A stretch of 64,000 bases of DNA, from the NCBI RefSeq assembly GCF_013186535.1, contig NZ_JABMCZ010000001.1, positions 1,550,001-1,614,000 of the forward strand, written 5' to 3'. This document shows positions 1 through 8,323 of the stretch, piece by piece; positions within the stretch are counted from its first letter, which is position 1, and each line of letters opens with the position of its first letter. The position numbers and the translations under genes are program-made. The stretch comes from Nocardia terpenica (lineage in GTDB: Bacteria > Actinomycetota > Actinomycetes > Mycobacteriales > Mycobacteriaceae). The notes under the pieces were generated by a model. The model had not been told where the DNA came from, made no database searches, and saw only the letters and a list, made by a program, of their open reading frames with translations.

Positions 1-580
1 GGCTCAGACCGAGTTGAGCAGGTTGGCCACCAACGCGGTGACGGAGGCGCTCGATCTGCGCGGAGTTGGCACGCTTGCGGATATCGCTGGCGGTCATGGG
101 TACACATTGGCCACACTGCTCGAAAAAAATCCTGATCTACACGGGATCCTGGTGGATCTACCGCCGGTAGTCGTAGAGGCCGATGATCGATTGCGGACGG
201 GCGGCTCGTTGGCCTCGCGAACACAGATCATTGGGGGTGACTGTCTTCGGGAGATCACCGTCGAGGCCGATGTGTACCTGTTCAAGAACATTCTCGAATG
301 GGCCGACGAGAAATCGATTGTAGCGCTGCGAAATGCCGCTCAGGCGGGTCGGCGAGACAGTCGGATTTTCATCATTACCAACCTGATCGACGGTAGTCCG
401 GAAATTAGATTTACCACGGGAACGGATCTTCTCTTCCTCTTGAATTCCAACGGTAGAAAGCACACAATAGAGACCATTACGGCGGTGGTCCGTGAGGCGG
501 GCATGCAAGTTGTCGACATGCGGCCGGTGAACTCGTACCTCCATCTCGTCGAGGCAATGCCAACGAAAGTCCCGCACTGA
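1..580 (+). CDS. O-methyltransferase-like protein, 5' end outside window
   Basis: The frame is open from the first bases and continues upstream. A TTG at 14 is the first start-like codon, but alignment with the two paralogues downstream shows that the N-terminal dimerisation half is missing. What remains is the SAM-binding fold of the plant-type/aromatic polyketide O-methyltransferase family: a glycine-rich loop reading LADIAGGHG, then an acidic loop (VDLPPVV). The catalytic His of the family (LHxW in most members, LHQLSD in the gene at 4183) is replaced by Glu in ILEWAD. It may therefore be a poor methyltransferase, or act differently, as RdmB-type hydroxylases do. It lies 28 nt before the ketosynthase start in the same operon. 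The family assignment is secure; the activity is not. Confidence 0.8.
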   Translation, partial: AQTELSRLATNAVTEALDLRGVGTLADIAGGHGYTLATLLEKNPDLHGILVDLPPVVVEADDRLRTGGSLASRTQIIGGDCLREITVEADVYLFKNILEWADEKSIVALRNAAQAGRRDSRIFIITNLIDGSPEIRFTTGTDLLFLLNSNGRKHTIETITAVVREAGMQVVDMRPVNSYLHLVEAMPTKVPH

Positions 581-608
581 AAGTAGAAATGCGTTGGAGG
601 AGAAAGCT

Positions 609-1871
609 GTGGACCGGAGTGTGGTAATCACCGGTATTGAGGTGATCGCGCCAGGAGGTATGGGTAGGAAGGAATTCTGGAATCTAATCACTGCGGGACG
701 CTCCGCGACCAGGAGAATTTCTTTCTTCGATCCGAGCCCGTTTCGTTCGCACATCGCGGGCGAATGTGATTTCGATCCGGCGGCCGCAGGACTGCGCCCG
801 CGTGAAGTTCGGCGCCTGGATCGGGCGGCGCAGTTCGCCATTGTGGGTGCTGCGGAGGCAGTTGCCGACAGTGGGATCGATCTGAACGTCATCGATCCCG
901 GACGGGTGGGCGTGAGCTTGGGCAGTGCGGTGGGTGCTACTACGAGTATCGAGCGCGAGTACCTTGTGCTGTCCGATAGCGGCCGAGAGTGGCTAGTGGA
1001 CGAACGGCATCTCTCGCCGCATATGTACGACTACCTGGTGCCCAGCGCGGCGGCGGCCGAGGTTGCATGGCGAGTCGGCGCCGAAGGGCCGGTCTCGATG
1101 GTTGCGACTGGCTGTACGGCCGGTCTGGACGCGATGGGGCGCGCACATGAACTGATCATGGATGGGACGGTCGACGTGGTGGTTGCGGGCGCCTCCGATG
1201 CACCGATCTCGCCGATCGCGGTCGCCTGCTTCGATGCGATCAAGGCGACGACGCCTCGCAACGATGACCCGGAACACGCCTCCCGGCCCTTCGACCGGAC
1301 GCGGAACGGGTTCGTCTTGGCGGAAGGTGCCGCTGTCATGGTGTTGGAAGACCTCGAGCACGCCAGGGCCCGCGGCGCGCACATCTACGCCGAGGTTGCG
1401 AGCCATGCCACACGCTGCAACGCATATCACATGACCGGACTGCGTGCGGATGGCAGGGAAATGGCCGCGGCGATTCAGCACGCACTGGCGGACGCGCGGT
1501 GCACGTCCGAATCCGTCGATTACATCAATGCGCACGGTTCGGGCACCAAGCAGAACGACCGGCACGAGACAGCGGCCTTCAAGGCGGCACTCGGATCACA
1601 AGCGTACCGGATCCCGGTCAGCTCGATCAAATCCATGGTCGGTCATTCGCTCGGCGCAATAGGCGCGATCGAGGTGGCCGCGTGCGCACTGGCCATCGAA
1701 AACGATGTGATCCCGCCAACAGCAAATCTCCACGAACCGGACCCCGAGTGCGACCTGGATTATGTGCCTAACGAGGCACGTGAGACCAGAGTGAACACGG
1801 TACTGACGGTCGGCAGCGGTTTCGGTGGCTTCCAGAGTGCGGTGGTCCTTCGTGCTGTGGAGAAGGCGTGA
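609..1871 (+). CDS. Type II PKS ketosynthase alpha subunit
   Basis: Beta-ketoacyl synthase of the minimal type II polyketide synthase, which condenses malonyl units on the ACP together with the next gene. The catalytic triad is complete: Cys169 in TGCTAGLD, His in AHGSGTKQND and His in MVGHSLGAIG. The length of about 420 residues is normal. I place the start at GTG 609, six bases after GGAGGA (597-602), giving MDRSVVITG. A TTG at 594 in the same frame would add five residues but lies on the ribosome binding site. The stop overlaps the next start (TGATG), the usual translational coupling of the KSalpha/CLF pair. Confidence 0.95.
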   Translation: MDRSVVITGIEVIAPGGMGRKEFWNLITAGRSATRRISFFDPSPFRSHIAGECDFDPAAAGLRPREVRRLDRAAQFAIVGAAEAVADSGIDLNVIDPGRVGVSLGSAVGATTSIEREYLVLSDSGREWLVDERHLSPHMYDYLVPSAAAAEVAWRVGAEGPVSMVATGCTAGLDAMGRAHELIMDGTVDVVVAGASDAPISPIAVACFDAIKATTPRNDDPEHASRPFDRTRNGFVLAEGAAVMVLEDLEHARARGAHIYAEVASHATRCNAYHMTGLRADGREMAAAIQHALADARCTSESVDYINAHGSGTKQNDRHETAAFKAALGSQAYRIPVSSIKSMVGHSLGAIGAIEVAACALAIENDVIPPTANLHEPDPECDLDYVPNEARETRVNTVLTVGSGFGGFQSAVVLRAVEKA

Positions 1872-3073
1872 TGTGCAGCGCCGTTGTGACCGGGATAGGG
1901 GCCATGGTCGGGGACGGTACCGATATCGAGGCCTATTGGAAGGCCGTACTTGACGGTCGCTCTTGGATCCAGCCGATTCGGCGGTACGACGCGTCGCGCT
2001 ACAGCGCTCGATTGGCCGGTCAGATCGTCGGTTTCGAGGTCGCGAAGCACCTGCCGAGCCGACTCGTTCCGCAAACCGACCGGGTGACACAGCTGGCGCT
2101 CGTCGCCGCTGACGAGGCCCTGGCCGATGCCCGCATCTCTGATCGCGGTCACGATCCACTCGAGATGGGCGTGGTCACGTCCAACGCCTCGGGTGGCTGG
2201 GAGTACACGCACACAGAGATGAACAAACTGTGGACTCGAGGGCCCGCTCAGGTCAGCGTGTACGAGTCGTTCGCCTGGTTCTATGCGGCCAACACCGGAC
2301 AGATATCCATCCGCAACGGCATGCGCGGCGCCAGCGGGGTGTTGGTCGCCGACCAGGCGGGTGGACTGGACGCGATCGGCCAAGCCCGGCGGAACCTGCG
2401 CCGGGGTGCCCAGCTGATGGTGACCGGTGGGCTCGATTCTTCACTCGATCCGTGGGGGTGGCTCTCCCATGTCTCCGGCGGTGAGGTGAGCACTGCCGAA
2501 GATGCGTTGAGCGCCTACTTGCCCTTCGATGCGACCGCGCGCGGATATGTCCCCGGAGAAGGCGGCGCGATCTTGGTACTCGAACGCGATGATTCGGCAT
2601 GTCCTCCCTGTAAGCGGTACGGGCGGGTGGCCGGATATGCGTCGGCATTCGATCCCTCGCCGGGCAGCGGTCGGGCGCCCAACCTGACCCGGGCTCTGCG
2701 ACTCGCGCTGGCCGATGCCGGGGTCGAACCTGCCCGGGTCGATGTCGTCTTCGCCGACGGCGCCGGTGTTCCGGAGCGGGATAGAAGCGAGGCACAGAGT
2801 ATCGCCGAGGTCTTCGGGCCGAAAGGGGTTCCGGTCACTGTGCCGAAAGCCGGGGTGGGGCGGCTGCTCGCCGGCGGGGGTCCGTTGGATGTGGTCGTCG
2901 CGCTGCTAACCATCCGGGATGGCGTACTTCCTCCAACCCCTAACGTCCGAACGGTTCCAGATGAATACGCCATCGATCTGGTGCTGGGTCGGCGAGAGAT
3001 GGAGGTCGGCGTCGCCGTCGTGCTGGCCCGGGGTCGCGGCGGTTTCAATTCGGCATTAGTGATCACCAAATGA
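1871..3073 (+). CDS. Type II PKS chain-length factor (ketosynthase beta)
   Basis: Partner of the ketosynthase. It has the KS fold, but the active-site Cys is replaced by Gln162 in VADQAGGLDA, the hallmark of chain-length factors, which decarboxylate malonyl-ACP and set polyketide length. The ATG at 1871 overlaps the KSalpha stop by one base, and GGAGAAGG at 1859-1866 is suitably spaced for it. A GTG at 1868 is also in frame. The pair proves an aromatic polyketide pathway. Chain length cannot be read from the sequence by eye. Confidence 0.95.
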   Translation: MCSAVVTGIGAMVGDGTDIEAYWKAVLDGRSWIQPIRRYDASRYSARLAGQIVGFEVAKHLPSRLVPQTDRVTQLALVAADEALADARISDRGHDPLEMGVVTSNASGGWEYTHTEMNKLWTRGPAQVSVYESFAWFYAANTGQISIRNGMRGASGVLVADQAGGLDAIGQARRNLRRGAQLMVTGGLDSSLDPWGWLSHVSGGEVSTAEDALSAYLPFDATARGYVPGEGGAILVLERDDSACPPCKRYGRVAGYASAFDPSPGSGRAPNLTRALRLALADAGVEPARVDVVFADGAGVPERDRSEAQSIAEVFGPKGVPVTVPKAGVGRLLAGGGPLDVVVALLTIRDGVLPPTPNVRTVPDEYAIDLVLGRREMEVGVAVVLARGRGGFNSALVITK

Positions 3074-3097
3074 ATAGAAAGAATCGGAGAGAACAAC

Positions 3098-4168
3098 ATG
3101 CCCGAGCAAAATATGAAGTCAATGCACACCATGTCGGCGCTGCATGGTGATTCGTTGTTCAGTGACATGATCTGGCTGCTCAGCGGTATGCCGCTGGCAT
3201 ACATGCTCCAAACGATTGCGGAACTTGGCATTGCGGACGAATTGGTTAGCGGGCCGCTTTCTGTGGAAGAATTGGCGGAACGGACCGAGAGTGATGTCGA
3301 TGCTCTGTACCGGGTACTTCGGGCAGTGGCGACAAGAGGTGTATTCACCGAGATCTCGAACCGTATCTTCGGGCTCACCGAACATGCTCAGATCCTTCGG
3401 TCCGACGTGCCGAACTCGCTGCGCAATGCCTTTCGAATGCACGGCCAGAAATGTATGCGTGATATGTATGCAGAGACGGCCTATTCGGTGCGGACCGGAA
3501 AATCCGCCTTCGAGTACGTGAATGGCGCGCCGCTGTTCCAATACTTCGCACAGCGACCGGAGTGCAAGGAACTCTTCGACAGTTTTGTGGGAATGGCCGC
3601 TCGTCGGATTCAGCATGCCGCGATCGAGACCTACGACCTGACCGGGGTGCGTAAGCTGGTCGATATCGGTGAAATGCACGGTGGTCTGCTGGCATCTATC
3701 CTGACCAACCATCCTGGAATGCGCGGTGTGTACGCCGACTTGCCTGTCGTAGTGCCGTCCGCCGAAAAGGTACTACGTGAAGCTGGGGTCGGCGACCGGG
3801 TCGAGCTGGTCGGCGGCAGCTATCTCGAGTCGGTCCCGTCCGACGCCGATGTCTACTTGTTGCCGCAGCTGCTCCACCGTTTGAGCGATGCCGAGGCGGT
3901 CGCCGTGCTGACGAACATCCGGCAGGTGATATCGCCAACCGGTCGAGTCCTGGCAATCGACGCGGTTCTTCCCGAGGGCGATGTGCCGCATCTGGCGAAG
4001 GTACTGGACAGTACCCAGCTTCTGCTGGGGCCGATTCGGGATCGCACCGAGGCCGAGTTCGTCGAAATCTTTGAGAAGGCGGGTTTCCGGCTGGTCGAGA
4101 TCACCGGCCGGACATTGCCCGCCGGTGTGTTGGTCGCAGTGTCCCGGCCGCGCGTGGAACCGGCCTGA
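3098..4168 (+). CDS. O-methyltransferase-like protein with altered SAM loop
   Basis: 356 residues, full length for the aromatic O-methyltransferase family, with an N-terminal winged-helix/dimerisation domain (about 1-170) and a C-terminal Rossmann domain. It is clearly paralogous to the gene at 4183 (shared stretches such as GVFTEIS and PEGDVPH). The glycine-rich SAM loop reads VDIGEMHGG instead of VDVGGxHG, so cofactor binding may be weakened. The catalytic His is retained (LLHRLSD). GGAGAG precedes the ATG. It may be a methyltransferase, a partner subunit for a paralogue, or an RdmB-like non-methylating enzyme; the sequence alone does not decide. Confidence 0.82.
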   Translation: MPEQNMKSMHTMSALHGDSLFSDMIWLLSGMPLAYMLQTIAELGIADELVSGPLSVEELAERTESDVDALYRVLRAVATRGVFTEISNRIFGLTEHAQILRSDVPNSLRNAFRMHGQKCMRDMYAETAYSVRTGKSAFEYVNGAPLFQYFAQRPECKELFDSFVGMAARRIQHAAIETYDLTGVRKLVDIGEMHGGLLASILTNHPGMRGVYADLPVVVPSAEKVLREAGVGDRVELVGGSYLESVPSDADVYLLPQLLHRLSDAEAVAVLTNIRQVISPTGRVLAIDAVLPEGDVPHLAKVLDSTQLLLGPIRDRTEAEFVEIFEKAGFRLVEITGRTLPAGVLVAVSRPRVEPA

Positions 4169-4182
4169 ACGGAGGAATCGAA

Positions 4183-5517
4183 GTGGCTGAGGAACCAGTA
4201 CGCGCCGCGATCGATGTTGATCGTGATGCGGTGTCGTCGCGAAAAATGTGGGAATTCCACAGCGGTCTGCGAATGGGTTTCATGCTGTCCGCAGTCGCCG
4301 AGATCGGCGTCGCCGACCATCTCGTGGAGGGCCCGCTACCGGTGGTCGAGCTGGCGGAGCGGACTCACAGCGATGCGGATTCGCTATACCGGGTGCTGCG
4401 GGCTTTGGCGAGCCAGGGAGTCTTCACCGAGGTCTCCCGTCGCGCTTTCGGCCTGACTCCGCTCGCGGCGATTCTGCGATCCGACTCGCCGGACTCGCTG
4501 CGCGATGTCTTCCGTCTGCAGGGGCAGAAGTTCATGCGGGATGCGTATGCGGACATAGGGTATTCGATACGCACCGGGGAACCTGCCTTCGACCAGGTGA
4601 ACGGTGTGGAGCTGTTCGAGTATTTGGCCGGACATCCGGAGATGAACGATCTGTTCAGCCGGGCGATGGGAAATACAGCCCGGCAGACGCAGCGGGCGGC
4701 CGTCGAGGCATACGACCTCACCGGGGTAGGGAGGCTGGTCGATGTCGGTGGAGCACATGGGCACCTACTGGCGTCGATTCTGACCAGATATCCCGATATG
4801 GCAGGCGTTGTCTTCGATCAGCCACACGTAGTCGTCGGCGCGGAGCGGGTCCTCCGCGAGGCTGGTGTACTCGATCGGGCCAAACTGATCGGGGGCGACT
4901 ATCTGGATTCGGTGCCGGCAGGTGGCGACGTCTACGTGATCTCTCATGTGCTGCATCAGTTGAGCGATGCCGATGCCATCACAGTGCTGACGAATGTTCG
5001 TCGTGCGATGTCTGAGGTCGGCCGTGTCCTGGTGATCGACCCGGTGATTCCTGAGGGTGATGTGCCGCACCCGGGAAAGTTCATGGATATCACCATGCTG
5101 GCGTTGAGCCGGGGCCGGGATCGGTCCGAGGAAGAGTTCGCCGACGTTTTTGAGAAGGCCGGTCTGCGACTGGCCGACATCATCGGGCTGGCGGCACCCT
5201 CGAGCGTTGTCGTCGCTGTACCGAGCCTGACGGAGCCACGAAATTCGGAGCGGATCATGACAGATCGAATCGCGCTCGACGACTTGCGATCGATTCTCGT
5301 CGAGGCGGCCGGTGGCGCCGAAGCTACGGCGCCGGATGAGGAACTTCTCGATGTCGATCTTTACGAGTTGGGCTACGACTCGCTCGCGTTGATCGAGGTC
5401 GGGGCGCGGATTAAGGATCGGTTCGGGGTGGCGATACCCGACGACAAGCTGACCGATCTGCGCACGTTCCGCCTCATCCTCGATCGGGTGAACGCAACCG
5501 AGGAGGGCGAACAATGA
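4183..5517 (+). CDS. O-methyltransferase fused in frame to an acyl carrier protein
   Basis: 444 residues. Residues 1-345 are a complete O-methyltransferase with canonical signatures (VDVGGAHG loop, catalytic LHQLSD). Residues 359-444 are a type II PKS acyl carrier protein with the phosphopantetheine Ser400 in GYDSLALIE. The start is GTG 4183 after GGAGG (4172-4176). The ACP part begins with its own ATG at 5257, preceded by GGAG at 5247-5250, exactly as a free ACP gene would. A TGA at 5228-5230, one frame over, sits where the paralogue stops. The protein may therefore be a true fusion, a fusion that also yields free ACP by internal initiation, or two genes joined by a one-base indel or sequencing error. 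The minimal PKS needs this ACP, as no other lies in the visible cluster. Confidence 0.85.
   Translation: MAEEPVRAAIDVDRDAVSSRKMWEFHSGLRMGFMLSAVAEIGVADHLVEGPLPVVELAERTHSDADSLYRVLRALASQGVFTEVSRRAFGLTPLAAILRSDSPDSLRDVFRLQGQKFMRDAYADIGYSIRTGEPAFDQVNGVELFEYLAGHPEMNDLFSRAMGNTARQTQRAAVEAYDLTGVGRLVDVGGAHGHLLASILTRYPDMAGVVFDQPHVVVGAERVLREAGVLDRAKLIGGDYLDSVPAGGDVYVISHVLHQLSDADAITVLTNVRRAMSEVGRVLVIDPVIPEGDVPHPGKFMDITMLALSRGRDRSEEEFADVFEKAGLRLADIIGLAAPSSVVVAVPSLTEPRNSERIMTDRIALDDLRSILVEAAGGAEATAPDEELLDVDLYELGYDSLALIEVGARIKDRFGVAIPDDKLTDLRTFRLILDRVNATEEGEQ
5247..5259 (+). promoter_or_regulatory. Internal ribosome binding site and start for the ACP
   Basis: GGAG at 5247-5250 is followed after six bases by ATG 5257, inside the O-methyltransferase-ACP reading frame. 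The ATG opens MTDRIALDDL, a typical N-terminus for a free type II ACP. This could allow free ACP to be made in addition to the fused form. Confidence 0.55.
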
Positions 5518-6464
5518 CCGTGTCGAAGATCGATGTCCGGCGCGAAATCATCGTCGATGTATCGCCTGCGGTGGTCTACGAGCTGATCACGAACGTCGAG
5601 CTGTGGCCGGTGATCTTTGGTCCGACCGTGCACACGCGAGTGCTGGAACGTACCGAGCACCGGGATCGCTTCGAGATCTGGGCGACGATGTCGAACGGTG
5701 AAGTTGAAACGTGGCGTTCGCGCCGAGAATTCGACCGGCCTGCCAGTCGGGTTTCGTTTGAGCAGGACCACGACAACGCGTTCGGTCGCATGGCCGGTGG
5801 TTGGGCCTGTATCCCGCGCGCTGGCGGGCGGACACTGGTTGTGCTCGAACACAGCTGCGTCCCATCGGCGGATCGGGCCGACGCTCGTCAGCGGATCACC
5901 CGGGATCTGGACCACAACACCGCGGCCGAGCTCGAGGCGCTGCGGACTGTCGCGACTCTGCCCGGCGGTTTGGATCGATGGCTGCTGACATTCGTCGAGT
6001 CGACCGAACTGGCGGGTCCGGTGAGTACCGCGCGCGAGTTCATCTGGGACGCGGATCGCTGGTCGGAGAGATTACCACATGTCGTCGACCTCGAGCTGGT
6101 CTCAGGAGTCGGTGGCACCCAGGACCTGACCATGCGGACCCGAGCCCCGGACGGTGCGATCCACAGGACTCGGTCGGTGCGGGTACTGCTCCCGGACGGT
6201 TCGATCGTATACAAGCAGACCCGACTACCGCGTGCGTTGCTCGGGCACAGCGGCCGCTGGGACTTCCGCACCGACCATTCGAGTGCCTCTCTCCGCTCGT
6301 CGCACACATTCCTGCTGGATCCTGTGGGGGTGGCGGAGGTGTTCGGGTCTTCGGTGTCGGCGGACGAGGCGATGGAGCGAGTCCGTGCGGCATTGTCGGC
6401 CAACAGTCTGGTCACGATGGAATATGCATCCCGGTACGCGGCGATGCACGGGGCGCTGCGGTGA
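5514..6464 (+). CDS. Two-domain aromatase/cyclase (START/Bet v1-like)
   Basis: 316 residues with two polyketide cyclase/START domains (about 5-145 and 155-310), the di-domain type that folds and aromatises the first ring of a poly-beta-keto chain on the ACP. The first domain opens with VRREIIVDVSPAVVYELI, and the second repeats the pattern from STAREFIWDADRW. ATG overlaps the preceding stop by four bases (ATGA). Di-domain cyclases usually act on C7-C12 or C9-C14 cyclised chains; which applies here is not resolved. Confidence 0.9.
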   Translation: MTVSKIDVRREIIVDVSPAVVYELITNVELWPVIFGPTVHTRVLERTEHRDRFEIWATMSNGEVETWRSRREFDRPASRVSFEQDHDNAFGRMAGGWACIPRAGGRTLVVLEHSCVPSADRADARQRITRDLDHNTAAELEALRTVATLPGGLDRWLLTFVESTELAGPVSTAREFIWDADRWSERLPHVVDLELVSGVGGTQDLTMRTRAPDGAIHRTRSVRVLLPDGSIVYKQTRLPRALLGHSGRWDFRTDHSSASLRSSHTFLLDPVGVAEVFGSSVSADEAMERVRAALSANSLVTMEYASRYAAMHGALR

Positions 6465-7390
6465 CCACCGGGCTACGTGCTCCGCTCGGCAGACTCCACG
6501 AGGTGGCGCCGGACATCCACGCGTTCCTCCAGCCACCGGGAAGCTGGTGTCTGAACAACGCCGGGGTGATCGCCGGACGGAACGGAGTGGTCCTGGTGGA
6601 TACAGCCGCGACCAGATCCCGCGCCGAGGCGCTGCGCACCGCGGCCGAGGGACTCGGCCGCGGTGCGGTGCGGTTGGTGGTCAACACACACAGCCATGGC
6701 GATCATGTCTTCGGCAACTGCGTGTTCGCACCACCCGCCACCATCGTCGCGCACGAACTGACCGGGCCGGAGATCGCGGCTGCCGACCTAGGGCTGCGCA
6801 CGTTGTGGCCGGACGTCGAATGGGGGGAGCTGTCCCTTCGGCTGCCGACGGTTACGTTCGGACGGAGTCTGACTCTCTTGCTCGGTGACCGAGTTGTCGA
6901 GCTCTACCATGTCGGTCCCGCGCACACCACCAACGACGTCGTGGTGTGGATCCCGGACGTCCGCGTGCTCTTCACGGGTGATGTGGTGCTTCCTGGCTGC
7001 ACCCCGTTCTGTCTCATGGGTTCGGTTCGCGGCAGCCTCGCGGCGCTCGACCGGCTTCGTAATTTCGGTGCGGAGACGGTGATCGGCGGGCACGGTCGGA
7101 TCAGCGGGCCCGAAGTCTTCGACGAGACCGAGCGTTACCTGCGCAGGGTCCTCGATCTGGCGGCCGAGGGCGTTGCCGAGGGGATGACTCCGCTCCAGAT
7201 CGCCGGTCGCCACGGGCTCGGCGAGTTCGGCGAACTGCTCGACTCGGAGCGGCTCGTCGGAAATCTCCACCGGGCCGTCCTGGAGATCGAGCGACCGGAT
7301 CTGCCACTCGGCTCGGACACCGATGTTTTCGCGGTGTTCGAGGAGATGATCGATTTCAATGGCAGGTGCATGCCGGCCTGTTTGGCGTAG
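6461..7390 (+). CDS. Metallo-beta-lactamase-fold hydrolase/cyclase
   Basis: 309 residues from GTG 6461, which overlaps the cyclase stop (GTGA). The zinc-binding motif is intact: His77, His79, Asp81 and His82 in NTHSHGDH, a further His in GPAHTTND, Asp in TGDVVLPG and a late GGHGRI. MBL-fold proteins in aromatic polyketide clusters include second-ring cyclases/thioesterases of the ActIV kind, so release or late cyclisation is the likely role. That is inference from fold and context. The frame stays open upstream to 5801, but that part is antiparallel noise within the cyclase gene. Confidence 0.85.
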   Translation: MTTGLRAPLGRLHEVAPDIHAFLQPPGSWCLNNAGVIAGRNGVVLVDTAATRSRAEALRTAAEGLGRGAVRLVVNTHSHGDHVFGNCVFAPPATIVAHELTGPEIAAADLGLRTLWPDVEWGELSLRLPTVTFGRSLTLLLGDRVVELYHVGPAHTTNDVVVWIPDVRVLFTGDVVLPGCTPFCLMGSVRGSLAALDRLRNFGAETVIGGHGRISGPEVFDETERYLRRVLDLAAEGVAEGMTPLQIAGRHGLGEFGELLDSERLVGNLHRAVLEIERPDLPLGSDTDVFAVFEEMIDFNGRCMPACLA

Positions 7391-7399
7391 CGAGGAAAT

Positions 7400-7846
7400 A
7401 TGCTGTCTACGAAAATCTATTACGAATTGAGACAATTCTACGCTGATCAATTGGATGCTCGCGACCGGGGGCGTACCCAGGAATGGTTGGATGTCTTCGA
7501 CGACGACGCGACGATGACGACCAAGGTGCTCGGTCACGGCTCGCCGGTGAGGAAGGCTGACTTCGCGCCCGCAGTGTGGGATCTGGACGCCTCTTTCCAT
7601 GAAAAAGGAATCCAGCGGCGCCATTGCGTCCACGGCTTCACATTTCAGGCCCGTGACCGCTTGATCGTCACAAGGTTCTACGGGCTTTTCCTGGTTGTCG
7701 ATCCCGAAAGGGGAGCTCGGGTGCAGTCTGCCGCGATGATCTCCGATGTGCTGCGGAGATCCGGCTCTACCTGGCGAGTGCTGTCCCGCGAAATAGAGCG
7801 GGATGATCTCGGTCGGTTGAAAGATATCGAAGGAGATAAGTCATGA
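7400..7846 (+). CDS. NTF2/SnoaL-fold protein
   Basis: 148 residues with the cone-shaped NTF2-like pattern: an N-terminal helix YYELRQFYADQLDARDRG, WLDVFDDDAT, and a C-terminal beta sheet ending WRVLSREIERDD. Such proteins in aromatic polyketide clusters act as late ring cyclases or as cofactor-free hydroxylase partners. GAGGAAAT lies before ATG 7400. Its stop overlaps the next start by four bases, and the two products are probably distant paralogues that could pair. The exact reaction is not known. Confidence 0.7.
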   Translation: MLSTKIYYELRQFYADQLDARDRGRTQEWLDVFDDDATMTTKVLGHGSPVRKADFAPAVWDLDASFHEKGIQRRHCVHGFTFQARDRLIVTRFYGLFLVVDPERGARVQSAAMISDVLRRSGSTWRVLSREIERDDLGRLKDIEGDKS

Positions 7847-8295
7847 ATCAGATGGTCAACCAAGGCATCGTGACAGTATCGGCCGAAGTGTATTCCTGCG
7901 TAGACCAATTCTATGCATTTCAAATGCAGACTCTGGACGACGGTGACATCGACGGATGGGTGGGTACTTTCACCGATGATGGAGTGTTCATATCTAACGG
8001 TTTGCCGGATCCTGTCGTGGGAAGGGAACAGCTGGCAGAACTCGGCAGGAAGACGGTGGCCCGCTTGAGTGAGAGGGACGCCATTCGACGGCATTTCGTT
8101 TTCAACGTCATCATCGAACCGGCTTCCGGCGGAGTCTTGCGCACGACGTGCTACGTCCCGGTCTTCGACACCGTTGACGGCATAACGAGTTTGACCACGA
8201 GCACGGTCATGCATGACGAACTGGTGAAGTCCGACGACTGCCTGCTGGTACGGCATCGTGTCATCTCGCGCGACGATCTTGCGGTGAAGTCGTGA
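7843..8295 (+). CDS. NTF2/SnoaL-fold protein, second copy
   Basis: 150 residues with the same architecture as the preceding gene (CVDQFYAFQMQTLDDGDIDGW, then FTDDGVF, ending VRHRVISRDDL). GAAGGAGATAAG precedes ATG 7843. The four-base overlap with the upstream gene implies coupled translation. Likely roles are polyketide ring closure or oxidation. The two are too dissimilar for a recent duplication. Confidence 0.7.
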   Translation: MNQMVNQGIVTVSAEVYSCVDQFYAFQMQTLDDGDIDGWVGTFTDDGVFISNGLPDPVVGREQLAELGRKTVARLSERDAIRRHFVFNVIIEPASGGVLRTTCYVPVFDTVDGITSLTTSTVMHDELVKSDDCLLVRHRVISRDDLAVKS

Positions 8296-8323
8296 CTGCC
8301 TCGGTAGCGAAGAGGGCGGGCCT

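Noticed and set aside
5801..6460. In-frame N-terminal extension of the MBL-fold protein
   Set aside because: It lies entirely over the aromatase/cyclase gene, is Arg/Gly-rich and non-conserved, and GTG 6461 overlapping the stop is the natural start.
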